Assembly (NCBI RefSeq): GCF_947494755.1
Contig: NZ_CANLVZ010000024.1
Location: 1 to 34,354, forward strand
Direction: 5' to 3'
DNA: 34,354 nucleotides
DNA from: an uncultured Tateyamaria sp.
GTDB lineage: Bacteria > Pseudomonadota > Alphaproteobacteria > Rhodobacterales > Rhodobacteraceae
In this document: one piece after another, positions 24,261 through 34,154 of the stretch
How positions within the stretch are numbered: position 1 is the first letter of the stretch
Layout of the letters: each line of letters opens with the position of its first letter
Made by a program: the position numbers and the translations under genes
Notes under the pieces: model-generated
What the model saw: only the letters and a program-made list of their open reading frames with translations
Databases searched by the model: none
Told to the model about the DNA's origin: nothing

Positions 24261-25511
24261 TCAGTGCAGGTTGGGCTGATTGCCCATCCCTTTTTCGTCG
24301 ATCATATGTCCGGTGCGGAACCGATCAAAACGGTAGGCAGTCGCGGTCGCGTGCGGTTCATCGCGCGCCAGCAGATGCGCAAACGCATAGCCCGAGGCAG
24401 GCGTGGCCTTGAACCCGCCATAGCACCAGCCGCCGTTGAAATAGAGCCCGTCGATGTGGGTGCGGTCGATGATGGGCGAGCCGTCCATACTCATGTCCAT
24501 GATCCCGCCCCACATCCGCAGCAGGCGCGCGCGCCCGATCATCGGCATGATCGCCATGCCGCCTTCGCAGACGTCCTCGACCACTGGCAGGTTGCCGCGT
24601 TGGGCGTACGAGTTGTAGCCGTCGATATCACCGCCAAAGACCAACCCGCCCTTGTCGGATTGCGAGACATAGAAATGGCCCGCGCCAAAGGTGATGACGC
24701 CGGGCAAGACAGGCTTCAGCCCTTCGGAGACGAAGGCCTGTAGAACGTGAGATTCAATGGGCAGGCGCATCCCGGCCTTTGCCATCAACCGGCTTGAGTT
24801 TCCCGCCACCGCGCAGCCCACACGGCCCGCACCGATAAACCCTTTTGACGTCTCGACACCAAGGCACTTGCCGTCCTCGATACGAAAGCCTGTAACCTCG
24901 CAATTCTGGATGATGTCGACACCGCGACTGTCGGCAGCGCGGGCATATCCCCATGCGACTGCATCATGGCGCACGGTGCCGCCGCGCCGCTGCGCCAGCC
25001 CACCCTTGATGGGAAAACGCGCGTCGTCGAAATTGAGGAACGGGTATTCCTTCTTGATCTGCGCAAGGTCCAGATACTCGGCATCCGCGCCGTTCAGGAT
25101 CATGGCGTTGCCGCGCCGGATGAAGACATCGCGCTGCGCATCCGAATGGATCAGGTTCATGATGCCGCGCTGCGACACCATGGCGTTGTAGTTCAGGTCC
25201 TGTTCCAGACCCTCCCATAGTTTGAGGGAGAATTCATAAAACGGCTCATTCCCGTCCAGCAGGTAGTTCGATCGGATGATCGTGGTGTTGCGCCCCACAT
25301 TGCCACCACCGATCCATCCCTTTTCGATCACCGCGACCTTGTGCTGGCCATAGACCGAGGCCAGGTAGTGCGCTGTTGCCAGCCCATGCCCGCCGCCGCC
25401 AATGATCACGATGTCATAATGGGGCTGTGGGTCGGGATCACGCCACGCCGGTTTCCAGCCTTTATGGCCGGTCAACGCCTCTTTTATGACTTTGAAACCA
25501 GAATATCGCAT
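24261..25511 (-). CDS. mgdA: N-methylglutamate dehydrogenase subunit A (SoxB-like, catalytic)
   Basis: The 416-residue catalytic beta-type subunit of a heterotetrameric N-methyl amino acid dehydrogenase/oxidase. The FAD-binding motif GGGGHGLATAHY lies at about 38-49. His182 in GGTVRHDAV matches the histidine that carries covalent FMN in SoxB. The C-terminal GGWCYGGFKATPASG loop is typical of the family active site. Sarcosine oxidase and N-methylglutamate dehydrogenase cannot be separated by motif alone. The second is preferred because the island contains gmaS and mgsABC, whose product needs exactly this enzyme, and because subunit B lacks zinc ligands. It is first gene of mgdABCD. Confidence 0.87.
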   Translation of the reverse strand: MRYSGFKVIKEALTGHKGWKPAWRDPDPQPHYDIVIIGGGGHGLATAHYLASVYGQHKVAVIEKGWIGGGNVGRNTTIIRSNYLLDGNEPFYEFSLKLWEGLEQDLNYNAMVSQRGIMNLIHSDAQRDVFIRRGNAMILNGADAEYLDLAQIKKEYPFLNFDDARFPIKGGLAQRRGGTVRHDAVAWGYARAADSRGVDIIQNCEVTGFRIEDGKCLGVETSKGFIGAGRVGCAVAGNSSRLMAKAGMRLPIESHVLQAFVSEGLKPVLPGVITFGAGHFYVSQSDKGGLVFGGDIDGYNSYAQRGNLPVVEDVCEGGMAIMPMIGRARLLRMWGGIMDMSMDGSPIIDRTHIDGLYFNGGWCYGGFKATPASGYAFAHLLARDEPHATATAYRFDRFRTGHMIDEKGMGNQPNLH

Positions 25512-25799
25512 GAGATCGGACCTCCTGGTGCGATTTTACGCGACGTTTCGAACCAGACCCCCCTCGATATCCGACATCGCCGCTCTGAAATCGGACATGG
25601 CACACGAAATTTCAGGCATCCTTTCGATCACAAACACATCTCAGCAAGAAAAAAACTTGCTTGATAGGAAAATGATGCAAGAGTGAGGGACACCAAAAAA
25701 CAGGCACCCGGCCGGGATTCGATTTCCCGCAAAAAGATCAGGGGCCAACAGTGATCCAAAAAGCGACGACACAGTCGCGAGCCACTAGGGAGACTATGA
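25512..25799. promoter_or_regulatory. Divergent control region, mgdA / tmoX
   Basis: No gene is visible in these 288 bases. GTTTCGAACC (25545-25554), 34 bases before the mgdA start, recalls the mgsA palindrome. AGCAAG-A7-CTTGCT (25643-25661) is a 6-bp inverted repeat around an A7 tract, reminiscent of the A7-GTTGCA element upstream of folD and dmmD. Another TGCAAG follows at 25676. AGGGAG lies 8 bases before the tmoX ATG. Core promoters cannot be placed with confidence. Confidence 0.5.
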
Positions 25800-26741
<942 letters not shown>

Positions 26742-26768
26742 CGACGCCCAAAATCTGTTAAGACTTTC

Positions 26769-26802
26769 GCCCGTCCGGGGTTACACTTCGGGCGGGCATT
26801 TT
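26769..26802 (+). repeat. Stem-loop between tmoX and tmoV
   Basis: GCCCGTCCG (26769-26777) pairs with CGGGCGGGC (26789-26797), with one G-U pair, around 11 bases, and is followed by ATTTT. In binding-protein-dependent transport operons such a hairpin often stabilises or partly terminates the message, so that more binding protein than membrane component is made. Confidence 0.6.
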
Positions 26803-26839
26803 GAACACCGGGACCGCACCGGTGAGGAGAGAGCATACC

Positions 26840-27856
26840 ATGACAGCCGAGACCGTGATTTCCTGCAAAAACGCGTGGAAAATCTTTGGCGCTGATCCGG
26901 AAAAGTACCTCAGATCGATGCCCGCCGGGCACAGCTTTGATGACATTCGGGCGGACGGCTATATTGCAGGCGTCAAGGATGTGTCCATTGATGTGACCCG
27001 CGGCGAGATGCTGGTCATCATGGGCCTGTCCGGCTCCGGCAAGTCGACCCTGGTGCGCTGTTTCTCTCGGTTGCATGACATCACCGGCGGGACGATCGCG
27101 GTTGAGGGGCAGGACCTGATGTCGCTGTCCGAAAAAGAACTGATCGAGTTGCGTCGCAACAAGATGGGCATGGTGTTCCAGTCCTTTGGCCTGCTGCCCC
27201 ATCGCACCGTTCTGGAAAACGTCGCCTTCCCACTGGAAATGCGTGGGCAGGACAAACACGCCCGGCGCGAACGCGCGCTTGAGGTGGTCAAACTTGTCGG
27301 GCTTGAAGGGCGCGAGGAATACTTCCCCCGCGAGTTGTCCGGCGGGCAGCAGCAACGCGTCGGCATCGCCCGCAGCCTCGCCATCGAGCCTGACATCTGG
27401 TTTCTGGACGAACCGTTTTCGGCCCTCGATCCGCTGATCCGGCGCGAGATGCAGGACGAGTTCCTGCGCCTTCAGGGCATGCTTGGTAAAACCATCGTGT
27501 TCATCACCCACGACTTTGACGAGGCCCTGCGCCTTGCCGACCGGATCGCCATCATGAAGGACGGCGCAGTCGAACAATGCGACACACCCGACCAGATCGT
27601 GTTGAACCCGGCCACCGAATACGTGCGCAAGTTCACCGAAGAAATCGACAAGGCGCGCGTCGTACGTGCCGGTGTGCTCGCGCAAGGGCAGGTCATGGGC
27701 GAAGGCGAACCGGTCGAGGCGTCAGCCTCTGTGCAGGACCTTGCCCGATTGCTGGTACAGGACGCGCGGGCCGTCATTCCCGTTGCCCAAAGCGGCAAGG
27801 TGATTGGTGGCATGGACCGTGCCGCCGCGCTGGAAATCCTGCTGGAGGCCAGCTGA
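26840..27856 (+). CDS. tmoV: TMAO ABC transporter, ATP-binding protein
   Basis: The 338-residue ATPase of the TMAO importer, on the cytosolic face. Walker A is GLSGSGKST (62-70), the signature is LSGGQ (166-170), Walker B is WFLDEPF with Asp190/Glu191, and a switch histidine follows in FITHDFDEA. The length and the DPEKYLRSMPAG-type leader are as in ProV/OpuAA of the betaine family. The C-terminus (about 285-338) looks like a shortened CBS-type module (VPVAQSGKVIGGMDR-like), which in relatives senses ionic strength or nucleotides. ATG at 26840 is preceded by GAGGAGAG. The stop overlaps tmoW by one base (TGATG). Confidence 0.93.
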   Translation: MTAETVISCKNAWKIFGADPEKYLRSMPAGHSFDDIRADGYIAGVKDVSIDVTRGEMLVIMGLSGSGKSTLVRCFSRLHDITGGTIAVEGQDLMSLSEKELIELRRNKMGMVFQSFGLLPHRTVLENVAFPLEMRGQDKHARRERALEVVKLVGLEGREEYFPRELSGGQQQRVGIARSLAIEPDIWFLDEPFSALDPLIRREMQDEFLRLQGMLGKTIVFITHDFDEALRLADRIAIMKDGAVEQCDTPDQIVLNPATEYVRKFTEEIDKARVVRAGVLAQGQVMGEGEPVEASASVQDLARLLVQDARAVIPVAQSGKVIGGMDRAAALEILLEAS

Positions 27857-29844
27857 TGGCCGATATCACCAGCGATCTCAAAGCTGACACAACCAGCCCC
27901 GCGCATTGGTCGCGTGGCAAATGGGCGTCCGTGCTTTTGCTCGTTGCGGTGATGCTGACCGCGTTGCGCTATGGCGGGCTGTTGCCCGACACACTGCACC
28001 GCATTCCAGAAGCCATGATTCCGCCCTTTGCGGCGTGGCTGGATGTGTTCTTTAACTTCGTGAAAGACGATCTGGGGCTGCTGACGCTGACGCGCACCCT
28101 GACCGAAGGGCTTGAATGGCTGCTTGATATCACCGCCAACCTGATGTTCGGCAAACGGCGCTGGCCCTTTGTCGGCCCGATCCCGTGGACAGCCGTTGCC
28201 GGCGTTGCTGCGGTGATCGGATATTACCTTGGTGGCTGGCGTATGGCGGTGTTGGGAGCGGGCACGTTCATCTGGACTGCGCTGATTGGCCAGTGGACCA
28301 TTGCCATGGAAACCATGTCCGTACTGATGGTCGCTGCCCCGCTCGCGTTCTTCATCGGTCTGGGTCTGGGCATCCTTGCATGGAAATACGCAGCCGTGAA
28401 CCGGGCCATCAAACCGATCCTGTCCGTGTTGCAGACGCTGCCTTTCTTCACCTACCTGCTGCCCGCGGTCATCTTCTTCAAGGTGGGCCCCACAGCCGGG
28501 GCTGTCGCGACGACGATCTATGCCATCCCGCCGATGATCCTGATGACGACACTGGGCCTGCAAAAAGTGCCGTCCGAAGTGGTCGAAGCGGGCAACATGA
28601 GCGGCTGCACCAAATGGCAGCTGCTGCGCCATGTCTATCTGCCGTCGGCGCGGACCGAGATCCTGGTCGGTGTGAATCAGGTCATCATGCTGTGTCTGGC
28701 CATGGTGGTTCTGACCGCCTTTATCGGCATGCCCGGCCTTGGGGCGAAACTGCTGGCGATGATGGGCAGCTTCAAACTGGGCCGCTCGTTTGAAATCGGC
28801 GTCACCATCGTGTTGCTCGCCGTAACCCTCGACCGGATGTCGAAAGCGTGGGTCGTCAAACAGCCTGTGCATTTCGAGCGCGGCACGCCGTGGTGGCGCA
28901 AGCATATCGTTCTGCTGACGGGGATCGGTGTCTTTGTCTTTTTCTGTGTTGCCGCACAGTTCGTGCAGGTGTTTGCCGAGATCGGGCGCAAACAGAACTT
29001 CAGCCAAGGCAAGGAAATCGACACTCTGATCAAGGGGTTCCTCGCCCTCGATCCGGTGCAGAACACCACGCAGGCGATCCGTTATGTGCTGAATGTGTGG
29101 ATCCTGAACCCCTTCCGCGACTTCCTGCTGTCGATCCCGACGCCTGCCTTTATCCTGCTTGTGGTGGCCTTTGCGCTGTCACTGGGGGGCAGGCGCCCTG
29201 CGATCTACGCCGCGATCTTCTTTGGTCTCGTGGCGCTGTCGGGGTGGTGGGACCGGTCGGTGATTACGCTCTATTCAGTGATCTCTGCCGTGACGCTGGC
29301 CTTGTTGATCGGCGTGCCCCTCGGCATCGTGGCGGCGCGGTCCGAAAAGTGGTCGCAAAGGGTTTTATTGGCCTGCGACACGGCACAGACTTTCCCCAGC
29401 TTCATCTACCTCATCCCTGCAATCATGTTGTTCGGCATCACGGCGACGTCGGTGGTCATGTCGATCCTGATTTTTGCCATGGTGCCCCTGACGCGCTACA
29501 CGATCGAGGGGCTACGCACCGTGCCCCCTGAAATGACCGAAGCGGCTGACATGGCCGGCGCGACGCGGATGCAAAAGCTGATGAAAGTGCAGCTTCCGCT
29601 GGCCTTGCCGACGATGGCGGTCGGGTTCAACCAGGCCATCATGTTCGCCTTCTTCATGGTCATCATCGCCGCCTTCATTGGCACGCAGGATTTGGGTCAG
29701 GAGTTGCAACGCACACTCGCGGGCACCGATCTGGGCAAGAATTTCGTGTTGGGCATCTGTGTGTCCCTGATGGCGCTCACCTTCGATCTAACGATCATGA
29801 AGTGGGCGACCGAGCGCAAGAAAGCATTGGGTTTGCCAGACTGA
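27856..29844 (+). CDS. tmoW: TMAO ABC transporter, double permease protein
   Basis: A 662-residue inner-membrane permease made of two fused ABC permease domains. Each half carries its own EAA-type loop that contacts the ATPase: EVVEAGNMSGCTKWQLLRHV in the first (about 240-260) and EMTEAADMAGATRMQKLMKV in the second (about 560-580), followed in both by a G(V/F)NQ(V/A)IM segment. One gene thus supplies both halves of the channel, unlike ProW homodimers. The ATG overlaps the tmoV stop. It is the last gene of the catabolic island before mobile-element DNA. Confidence 0.92.
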   Translation: MADITSDLKADTTSPAHWSRGKWASVLLLVAVMLTALRYGGLLPDTLHRIPEAMIPPFAAWLDVFFNFVKDDLGLLTLTRTLTEGLEWLLDITANLMFGKRRWPFVGPIPWTAVAGVAAVIGYYLGGWRMAVLGAGTFIWTALIGQWTIAMETMSVLMVAAPLAFFIGLGLGILAWKYAAVNRAIKPILSVLQTLPFFTYLLPAVIFFKVGPTAGAVATTIYAIPPMILMTTLGLQKVPSEVVEAGNMSGCTKWQLLRHVYLPSARTEILVGVNQVIMLCLAMVVLTAFIGMPGLGAKLLAMMGSFKLGRSFEIGVTIVLLAVTLDRMSKAWVVKQPVHFERGTPWWRKHIVLLTGIGVFVFFCVAAQFVQVFAEIGRKQNFSQGKEIDTLIKGFLALDPVQNTTQAIRYVLNVWILNPFRDFLLSIPTPAFILLVVAFALSLGGRRPAIYAAIFFGLVALSGWWDRSVITLYSVISAVTLALLIGVPLGIVAARSEKWSQRVLLACDTAQTFPSFIYLIPAIMLFGITATSVVMSILIFAMVPLTRYTIEGLRTVPPEMTEAADMAGATRMQKLMKVQLPLALPTMAVGFNQAIMFAFFMVIIAAFIGTQDLGQELQRTLAGTDLGKNFVLGICVSLMALTFDLTIMKWATERKKALGLPD

Positions 29845-30168
29845 AACAATGGACTTTCAAGGGGTCCCGACCGGTACGCAGCAGAGTAGATCATCACAGT
29901 TGATGCGAGACGTGCATGCGCAAGTACTTCTTGGTTCCGAGCCTTTTTCATCCCGTATCGAAGGTGTTTGCGCGTTTGATTGTGAAGTATTGACCTGATC
30001 GATAAGCGTTTCGGATATAAAATAGTGGGGCCAGAATGTCCGCTTTCAATTTTAACCCTACTTTTTTGCACCCGCGGCGAAGGACCGCTTCCCGCCGATT
30101 CTGTGGAAAAACAACGTGTTGCTGGCGCAGAAAGCGGTGCGTTGAACGTGGCGCAAGCGCCTTTCTGG
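29845..30168. other. Gene-free junction between tmoW and the insertion-sequence remnant
   Basis: No gene with a recognisable product is visible in these 324 bases. The stretch probably includes the tmoW 3' end signals and the downstream end of the broken insertion sequence, but I could not identify a clear insertion-sequence inverted repeat. It marks the transition from the catabolic island to mobile DNA. Confidence 0.5.
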
Positions 30169-30600
30169 TCAGGCTTTGCGCGCTTTCTGCGGTGCAGGAA
30201 AGATCTTGGCCAGTTTTCGGAGGTTCTGGGCGGTGGCGGCGAGGAGGAATTCGTCATTTGCGCCGCATGGACCTCGCAATCGGAGCCGTCCCAGCCCGAG
30301 GATACGTTTGAGGTGGGCGAAGAGCATCTCGACTTTCTTTCTGAGCTTGGCTGATACTTTATATTGTTTGGTTTTTCGGATGGCGCGCGCAATATCACGC
30401 GCGTCTTCATGTTCTTCACGGGTGATCTTGCGGCAATCTGATTTGGGACAGCACTTGGGTTTCGATGGGCAGGCCTGACAGGTGTGTTTGAGAGCCTGAT
30501 ACTTGGCGACACCTGTGCCGGTTGGGCCACGATGGGGGTCTGAGTAATTGCGGCGGAACTGCTTCAGTGCTTCGCCTTCTGGGCAAATGTACTGGTTGTT
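30169..30600 (-). pseudogene. IS1182-family transposase, C-terminal fragment
   Basis: About 144 codons remain of a transposase that is normally near 450-500 residues. The kept part has the cysteine-rich segment CQACPSKPKCCPKSDC and the DDE glutamate region KKVEMLFAHLKRILGL, followed by the typical FLLAATAQNLRKLAK tail. Its upstream end is cut exactly where the TGTCA terminus of the transposon begins (30601), so the Tni element, or a later rearrangement at its end, removed the rest. The missing half is not seen in the 77 bases beyond the other transposon end. It cannot be functional. Confidence 0.85.
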
Positions 30601-30678
30601 TGTCACTGTGCCCTTAATTCTTGGACGCTGATGTATTGGCAGGGATTTGGACGAGTCTTGTGCCTTTAATTACTGGAT
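30601..30678. repeat. Transposon end on the tniQ side with transposase-binding repeats
   Basis: TGTCA starts at 30601. Complementary-strand sites GTCCAAGAATTAAGGG (30626-30611) and ATCCAGTAATTAAAGG (30678-30663) match the sites at the other end. A weaker GTCCAAATCCCTG (complement of 30640-30652) lies between them. The innermost site includes the tniQ stop codon, so the end is compact. Confidence 0.75.
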
Positions 30679-31665
30679 ATCCACAGATCGCTGTCTGGCA
30701 GATTGAAGGATACTTTCGGCGTACTTGAGCAGTTCGCTGCGGTCCGCATTTGCACCGAGTTGTATGATCGCCAACTTTGCCGCTGCGAGATACTCGGGCT
30801 GAGGAGAAGCGCTGATATATGCGGGTTGTCGCTTTGGTTGTCCTTCGAGATTATCTCCGCTCCAGACTTTGAGAATTCGTGGTTTGCCGGCAAGGCTTGC
30901 CAATCGATCCACCAGTTTCCGTCTATGCGGAAAGGCAGCACGGAGTTTGCGTTCCACGGTGGGATCGTTCTTCATCAACAACGCAACCGCTAGCAAAGGC
31001 CGGGTCATTCCGAGATTGATGGCGGCGAGGGCTTTGAAGCGATCTATTCGGTTTTGGGAAAAGAGCGCTCCGTGACGGAGTTCTGGCGCGAGCACAGCAG
31101 CGACTTGCAGCGTCAGATCCATACGTCGACCTGCAAGCCGGTCCCCGTGTCGATTGGCGAGTACTAGCCATTTCGCTCCCTCTTTGGCGCGGGTGCGGAG
31201 CCGGGTGGGCAGGTGCACATGTGCCGTTGGATCGCTGCGCACTGGCGACAGCTCGGACCCGCAAACTTCGCATTGCAATGACCAGGCGTAGCGCCAATGG
31301 CGCAGAGATATCCCGGATACCTTGTGAGTACACGCGGGGCAGTGTTGAAAATCCGACCACGAAATGCACTCTACCGGGAACTGAGCCCGTCGCCTGAGCA
31401 ACATGCGATCGAGCTCCGCAGGAAGCAGACGTAACATTGCGCAGAACCTGTCGCGGTCTACGCCAGCCAATTCCGATTCCGTTTCCCGCGGACGTTCTTG
31501 ATCAAGCCCAAGATATCGGCAGAGCTCTGGCACAGAACAATAGTTGCCCTCTGCCAAGCGAGCGATCCAGATGGACAGCAGTTCGTCCTGATAAGGTGCC
31601 GGACGCCTCGGCAGAGGTTTGCGGTACACTAAAATGCCGGTTGTGGTTGGTTCCGAACGGTCCAA
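30670..31665 (-). CDS. tniQ: TniQ-family transposition protein
   Basis: A 331-residue TniQ/TnsD-like protein, which in Tn5053, Tn7 and CRISPR-linked transposons helps choose the target site. The N-terminus has the family pattern LPRRPAPYQDELLSIWIARLA (LPRRPAPYQDE then LLSIWIARLA), and about residues 105-145 hold a zinc finger with CPAC and CEVC pairs. The C-terminal third is helical with no named domain. The start is TTG at 31665; no ATG fits near the conserved N-terminus. It overlaps tniB by 37 bases. Its stop lies inside an end repeat. Confidence 0.85.
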   Translation of the reverse strand: MDRSEPTTTGILVYRKPLPRRPAPYQDELLSIWIARLAEGNYCSVPELCRYLGLDQERPRETESELAGVDRDRFCAMLRLLPAELDRMLLRRRAQFPVECISWSDFQHCPACTHKVSGISLRHWRYAWSLQCEVCGSELSPVRSDPTAHVHLPTRLRTRAKEGAKWLVLANRHGDRLAGRRMDLTLQVAAVLAPELRHGALFSQNRIDRFKALAAINLGMTRPLLAVALLMKNDPTVERKLRAAFPHRRKLVDRLASLAGKPRILKVWSGDNLEGQPKRQPAYISASPQPEYLAAAKLAIIQLGANADRSELLKYAESILQSARQRSVDIQ

Positions 31666-32493
31666 CTATGTTTGGCCCAGATTGGCTGCCACGATTGGAC
31701 GGCCTCGTCAGTGATCCGCTCTTCGCCGGTTTCAATGGCTTCGATGGCAAGTGCCTTGATCATCGTGAACACACGCGACGTGACACCTCCGGTAACGGCC
31801 AAAATGGTACGTAGAGACTGGAGGCTCAGACCAGACCCGCGCTCCAACTGCATTGCCGCGATCAGAGTCTGGACCAACTGGGAAAACTCAACGTCATCAT
31901 CCCAGAGTGGAAGAAAATGTTCGTCCAACCGGCGCGCAAGTTGCTCGTCACCGCGAACAGCCTCAGCAGCTTCATTGACTCCAAAAACGACGAGCGATGC
32001 GCATAGATCGTTGGAAAGGAAGCGCAGCATGTTCAAGAACCGGCGTTGTTCCCGATAGCTTCCCGCCAGGAGATTGTGGACTTCGTCGATCATGATCATC
32101 TTCAGATCCATGCCGCGCAAAATGGCTGAGAGCCCGCACCTCCAGTTCGGATATGGTGTGACGTCCCCACATCGGTGCGCTGATCGACGCCAGAATATGT
32201 TGATAGAACCGCCGCTCATCCGGTGCAGGCGGCACCTGTAGAAGTAGGATCGGCGTGCGCGTCACCCCGAGGTCAGAGCGATAATTACTCGGGTAGAGGC
32301 TCTCCATCCGCTTGGCGATCATGGTCTTGCCGATGCCGGAGCTGCCATAAACCATGAGGCCCGGCATTCTGGACTGCCGAGGCATTTCCATCAGGGATGT
32401 CAATCTGTTGAGAACAATGGTTGCGCGATCAAAGGCGATCCAACGATCGCTGCGAATGAGATCAAGTCTTTCGTCGAGGTCCATCAAAGTCAT
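31629..32493 (-). pseudogene. tniB: TniB AAA+ ATPase, frameshifted
   Basis: TniB is the ATP-dependent regulator (TnsC-like) linking transposase and target selector. The reading frame is split. From ATG 32493 the first frame gives the N-terminal region and Walker A GSSGIGKT (50-57) down to ELEVRALSH. The second frame, shifted by one base, continues LRGMDLKMIMIDEVHNLLAG with Walker B and a normal C-terminus ending at 31629. The join that restores the family pattern is at the A4 run 32119-32122 (T4 on the coding strand), where one extra base explains the shift. It is either an inactivating mutation or a sequencing error; no classical slippery site is present. Confidence 0.82.
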
Positions 32494-34144
32494 CTATTGG
32501 ATAGGTTGGAAGGTTGGGGTTACTGGTATCGATTGCAAACATCTCGCGGAACGGATCGCGCCTCGGCTTGTCGTTTGGCAGCCGCGCCTTGCGTTCTTCG
32601 TCCAGACGCGCAGACGCAGACAGTGTCTTTTGCCTAGCCGCATGGGCGATGCGCCGCTGTTCTTCGATGATCCCGAACAGAATTGCCTCTGATATCCTCC
32701 CGCCGTGGCGTTCATGGAAGACCGCGCTGGCGCGCCGAGACTCCCATAGAGATACCTTGGGACGCGATAGCTCTTTGTAGCGTGCGGCGATCGTACGGCC
32801 TTCGTCCGTGACCACCCATATCCGCGACATATCTCGCGGGTCGTACTTGACCGTAACCTTCCGTGCCCCGCGACCGACCATGGGCGCGAAGGCGTCGCTC
32901 CAATAGCCGATAGAAAACAGGTTGATCCCAGTCCTGCCAAGTTGGCGGCGTTCTGACGGAAGGAAACTGATCCGAAAGGCATCTGTATCCACAACCTGGT
33001 GGCCAGCATCGTCGCCCCCAAGATCGGCCCAGGCGGCAAGCGGGGTCCGCCGCAATCCGCTGTGGCGTGTATTATGATACCGACAGACCTCCAGTTGCAG
33101 CCATTCCTCAAACTCGTCCAGCGTCATTGAGGCCCTGGCAGCGCTGTCATACTCGCCCTTGTCTCTTGGAGAAGATTGCGTCGTTCCTGGCAGTACATGC
33201 ACAGCACCCATTGTCGTGCCGATCAGGCGCTCGATATGTCCGCCAAAGTGCACGCGACCCGGCGGCCGGTAGTTGATCGAGATGCCCCATTCCGCACAGG
33301 CCGATCGGAAGGCGTCACTGTGAAAATCCCGCCCGTTATCGACATGGATGGCCTGTGGAATCCCGGCTGTCGGCCAATATAGTTGCTCCAGCGAACTCGG
33401 CGTCCGGATGGACTTCGGCCGCACACAGTGGTCGAGGCAGAGGCAAATGGACAGGACGGAAGGTGCGTCAAAAGTAACATAGGCACCCAGAACCATGCGG
33501 GTCGCGACGTCGATCGCGAGTGTCAGCCATGGTCGTGCCAGAGGTTTGCTTTCAACCTGATCAACGAGGATGATATCCGCCAAGGTGTGATCGATCTGAA
33601 CAACCTCCAACGGGTGTTCCACATCCAACCCCCCTGCCCTCGCTTCGAATACCTGTCTGGCGGCCTTAGCTCCTTTCCGCTTCCGCAGCACTTCACGCTG
33701 GTCCATCGCGTCTAGGCGGGCCTTGATCGTGCGGCGGGTCGGGCGGCGAAATCCCCGGGCCCCGCACTCCGACTGGATCTCGCCCACAATCCGGAGGAAA
33801 CTGGGTGGCTCGGGCACCAAATAGTGTCGGCGTAGAACGCGCTCAATGATGGCCTCAACCTCTCGACCCAAACGACGTGAGCCGCGTTTTGGACCACGGC
33901 GCTTGGGAAGCAATGCGCTCGACCGCCCATCGTTTTGCTTCAACCGTCGATAAAACTCCCAAACAGAACTACGGGAAACGCCCATCTCTTCCGCCGCAGC
34001 CAACAACAGCGGACCCACGTCGTGGCCAGCTCGACCCAGTTCTAAGATCGGACGCAATATATCAGCCCGCTCAATAGCGAGCGCCCAATCTTCCGAGTTC
34101 TCTGTTTCCTTTGCCAAGCGCCGGGGCCTATCCAACTTATCCAC
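32462..34144 (-). CDS. tniA: TniA-type DDE transposase (Mu/TnsB family)
   Basis: A 560-residue transposase that cuts and joins the transposon ends. An N-terminal winged/helix-turn-helix region (about 40-75, SRSSVWEFYRRLKQ) precedes the integrase core with Asp185 (VQIDHT), Asp269 (HVDNGRDF) and Glu305 (HIERLIG), a DD35E spacing. A Mu-type C-terminal beta-barrel follows (about 430-490, VTVKYDPRDMSRIWV). The start is GTG at 34144, near the end repeats. It overlaps tniB by 32 bases. All catalytic residues are present, so this subunit looks intact. Confidence 0.92.
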   Translation of the reverse strand: MDKLDRPRRLAKETENSEDWALAIERADILRPILELGRAGHDVGPLLLAAAEEMGVSRSSVWEFYRRLKQNDGRSSALLPKRRGPKRGSRRLGREVEAIIERVLRRHYLVPEPPSFLRIVGEIQSECGARGFRRPTRRTIKARLDAMDQREVLRKRKGAKAARQVFEARAGGLDVEHPLEVVQIDHTLADIILVDQVESKPLARPWLTLAIDVATRMVLGAYVTFDAPSVLSICLCLDHCVRPKSIRTPSSLEQLYWPTAGIPQAIHVDNGRDFHSDAFRSACAEWGISINYRPPGRVHFGGHIERLIGTTMGAVHVLPGTTQSSPRDKGEYDSAARASMTLDEFEEWLQLEVCRYHNTRHSGLRRTPLAAWADLGGDDAGHQVVDTDAFRISFLPSERRQLGRTGINLFSIGYWSDAFAPMVGRGARKVTVKYDPRDMSRIWVVTDEGRTIAARYKELSRPKVSLWESRRASAVFHERHGGRISEAILFGIIEEQRRIAHAARQKTLSASARLDEERKARLPNDKPRRDPFREMFAIDTSNPNLPTYPIDDFDGPRRKT

Positions 34145-34154
34145 AAAACGAACC

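Noticed and set aside
27472-29007. 511-codon minus-strand open frame opposite tmoV and tmoW
   Set aside because: It is complementary to clear transporter genes and shows His/Arg/Gln-rich composition typical of antisense frames.
29860-30000. Minus-strand peptide resembling the end of a tyrosine recombinase (HLRY... LAHARLASTVMIY)
   Set aside because: The spacing between the two motif-like parts is about 12 residues too short, the frame continues antisense into tmoW, and no other integrase boxes are present.
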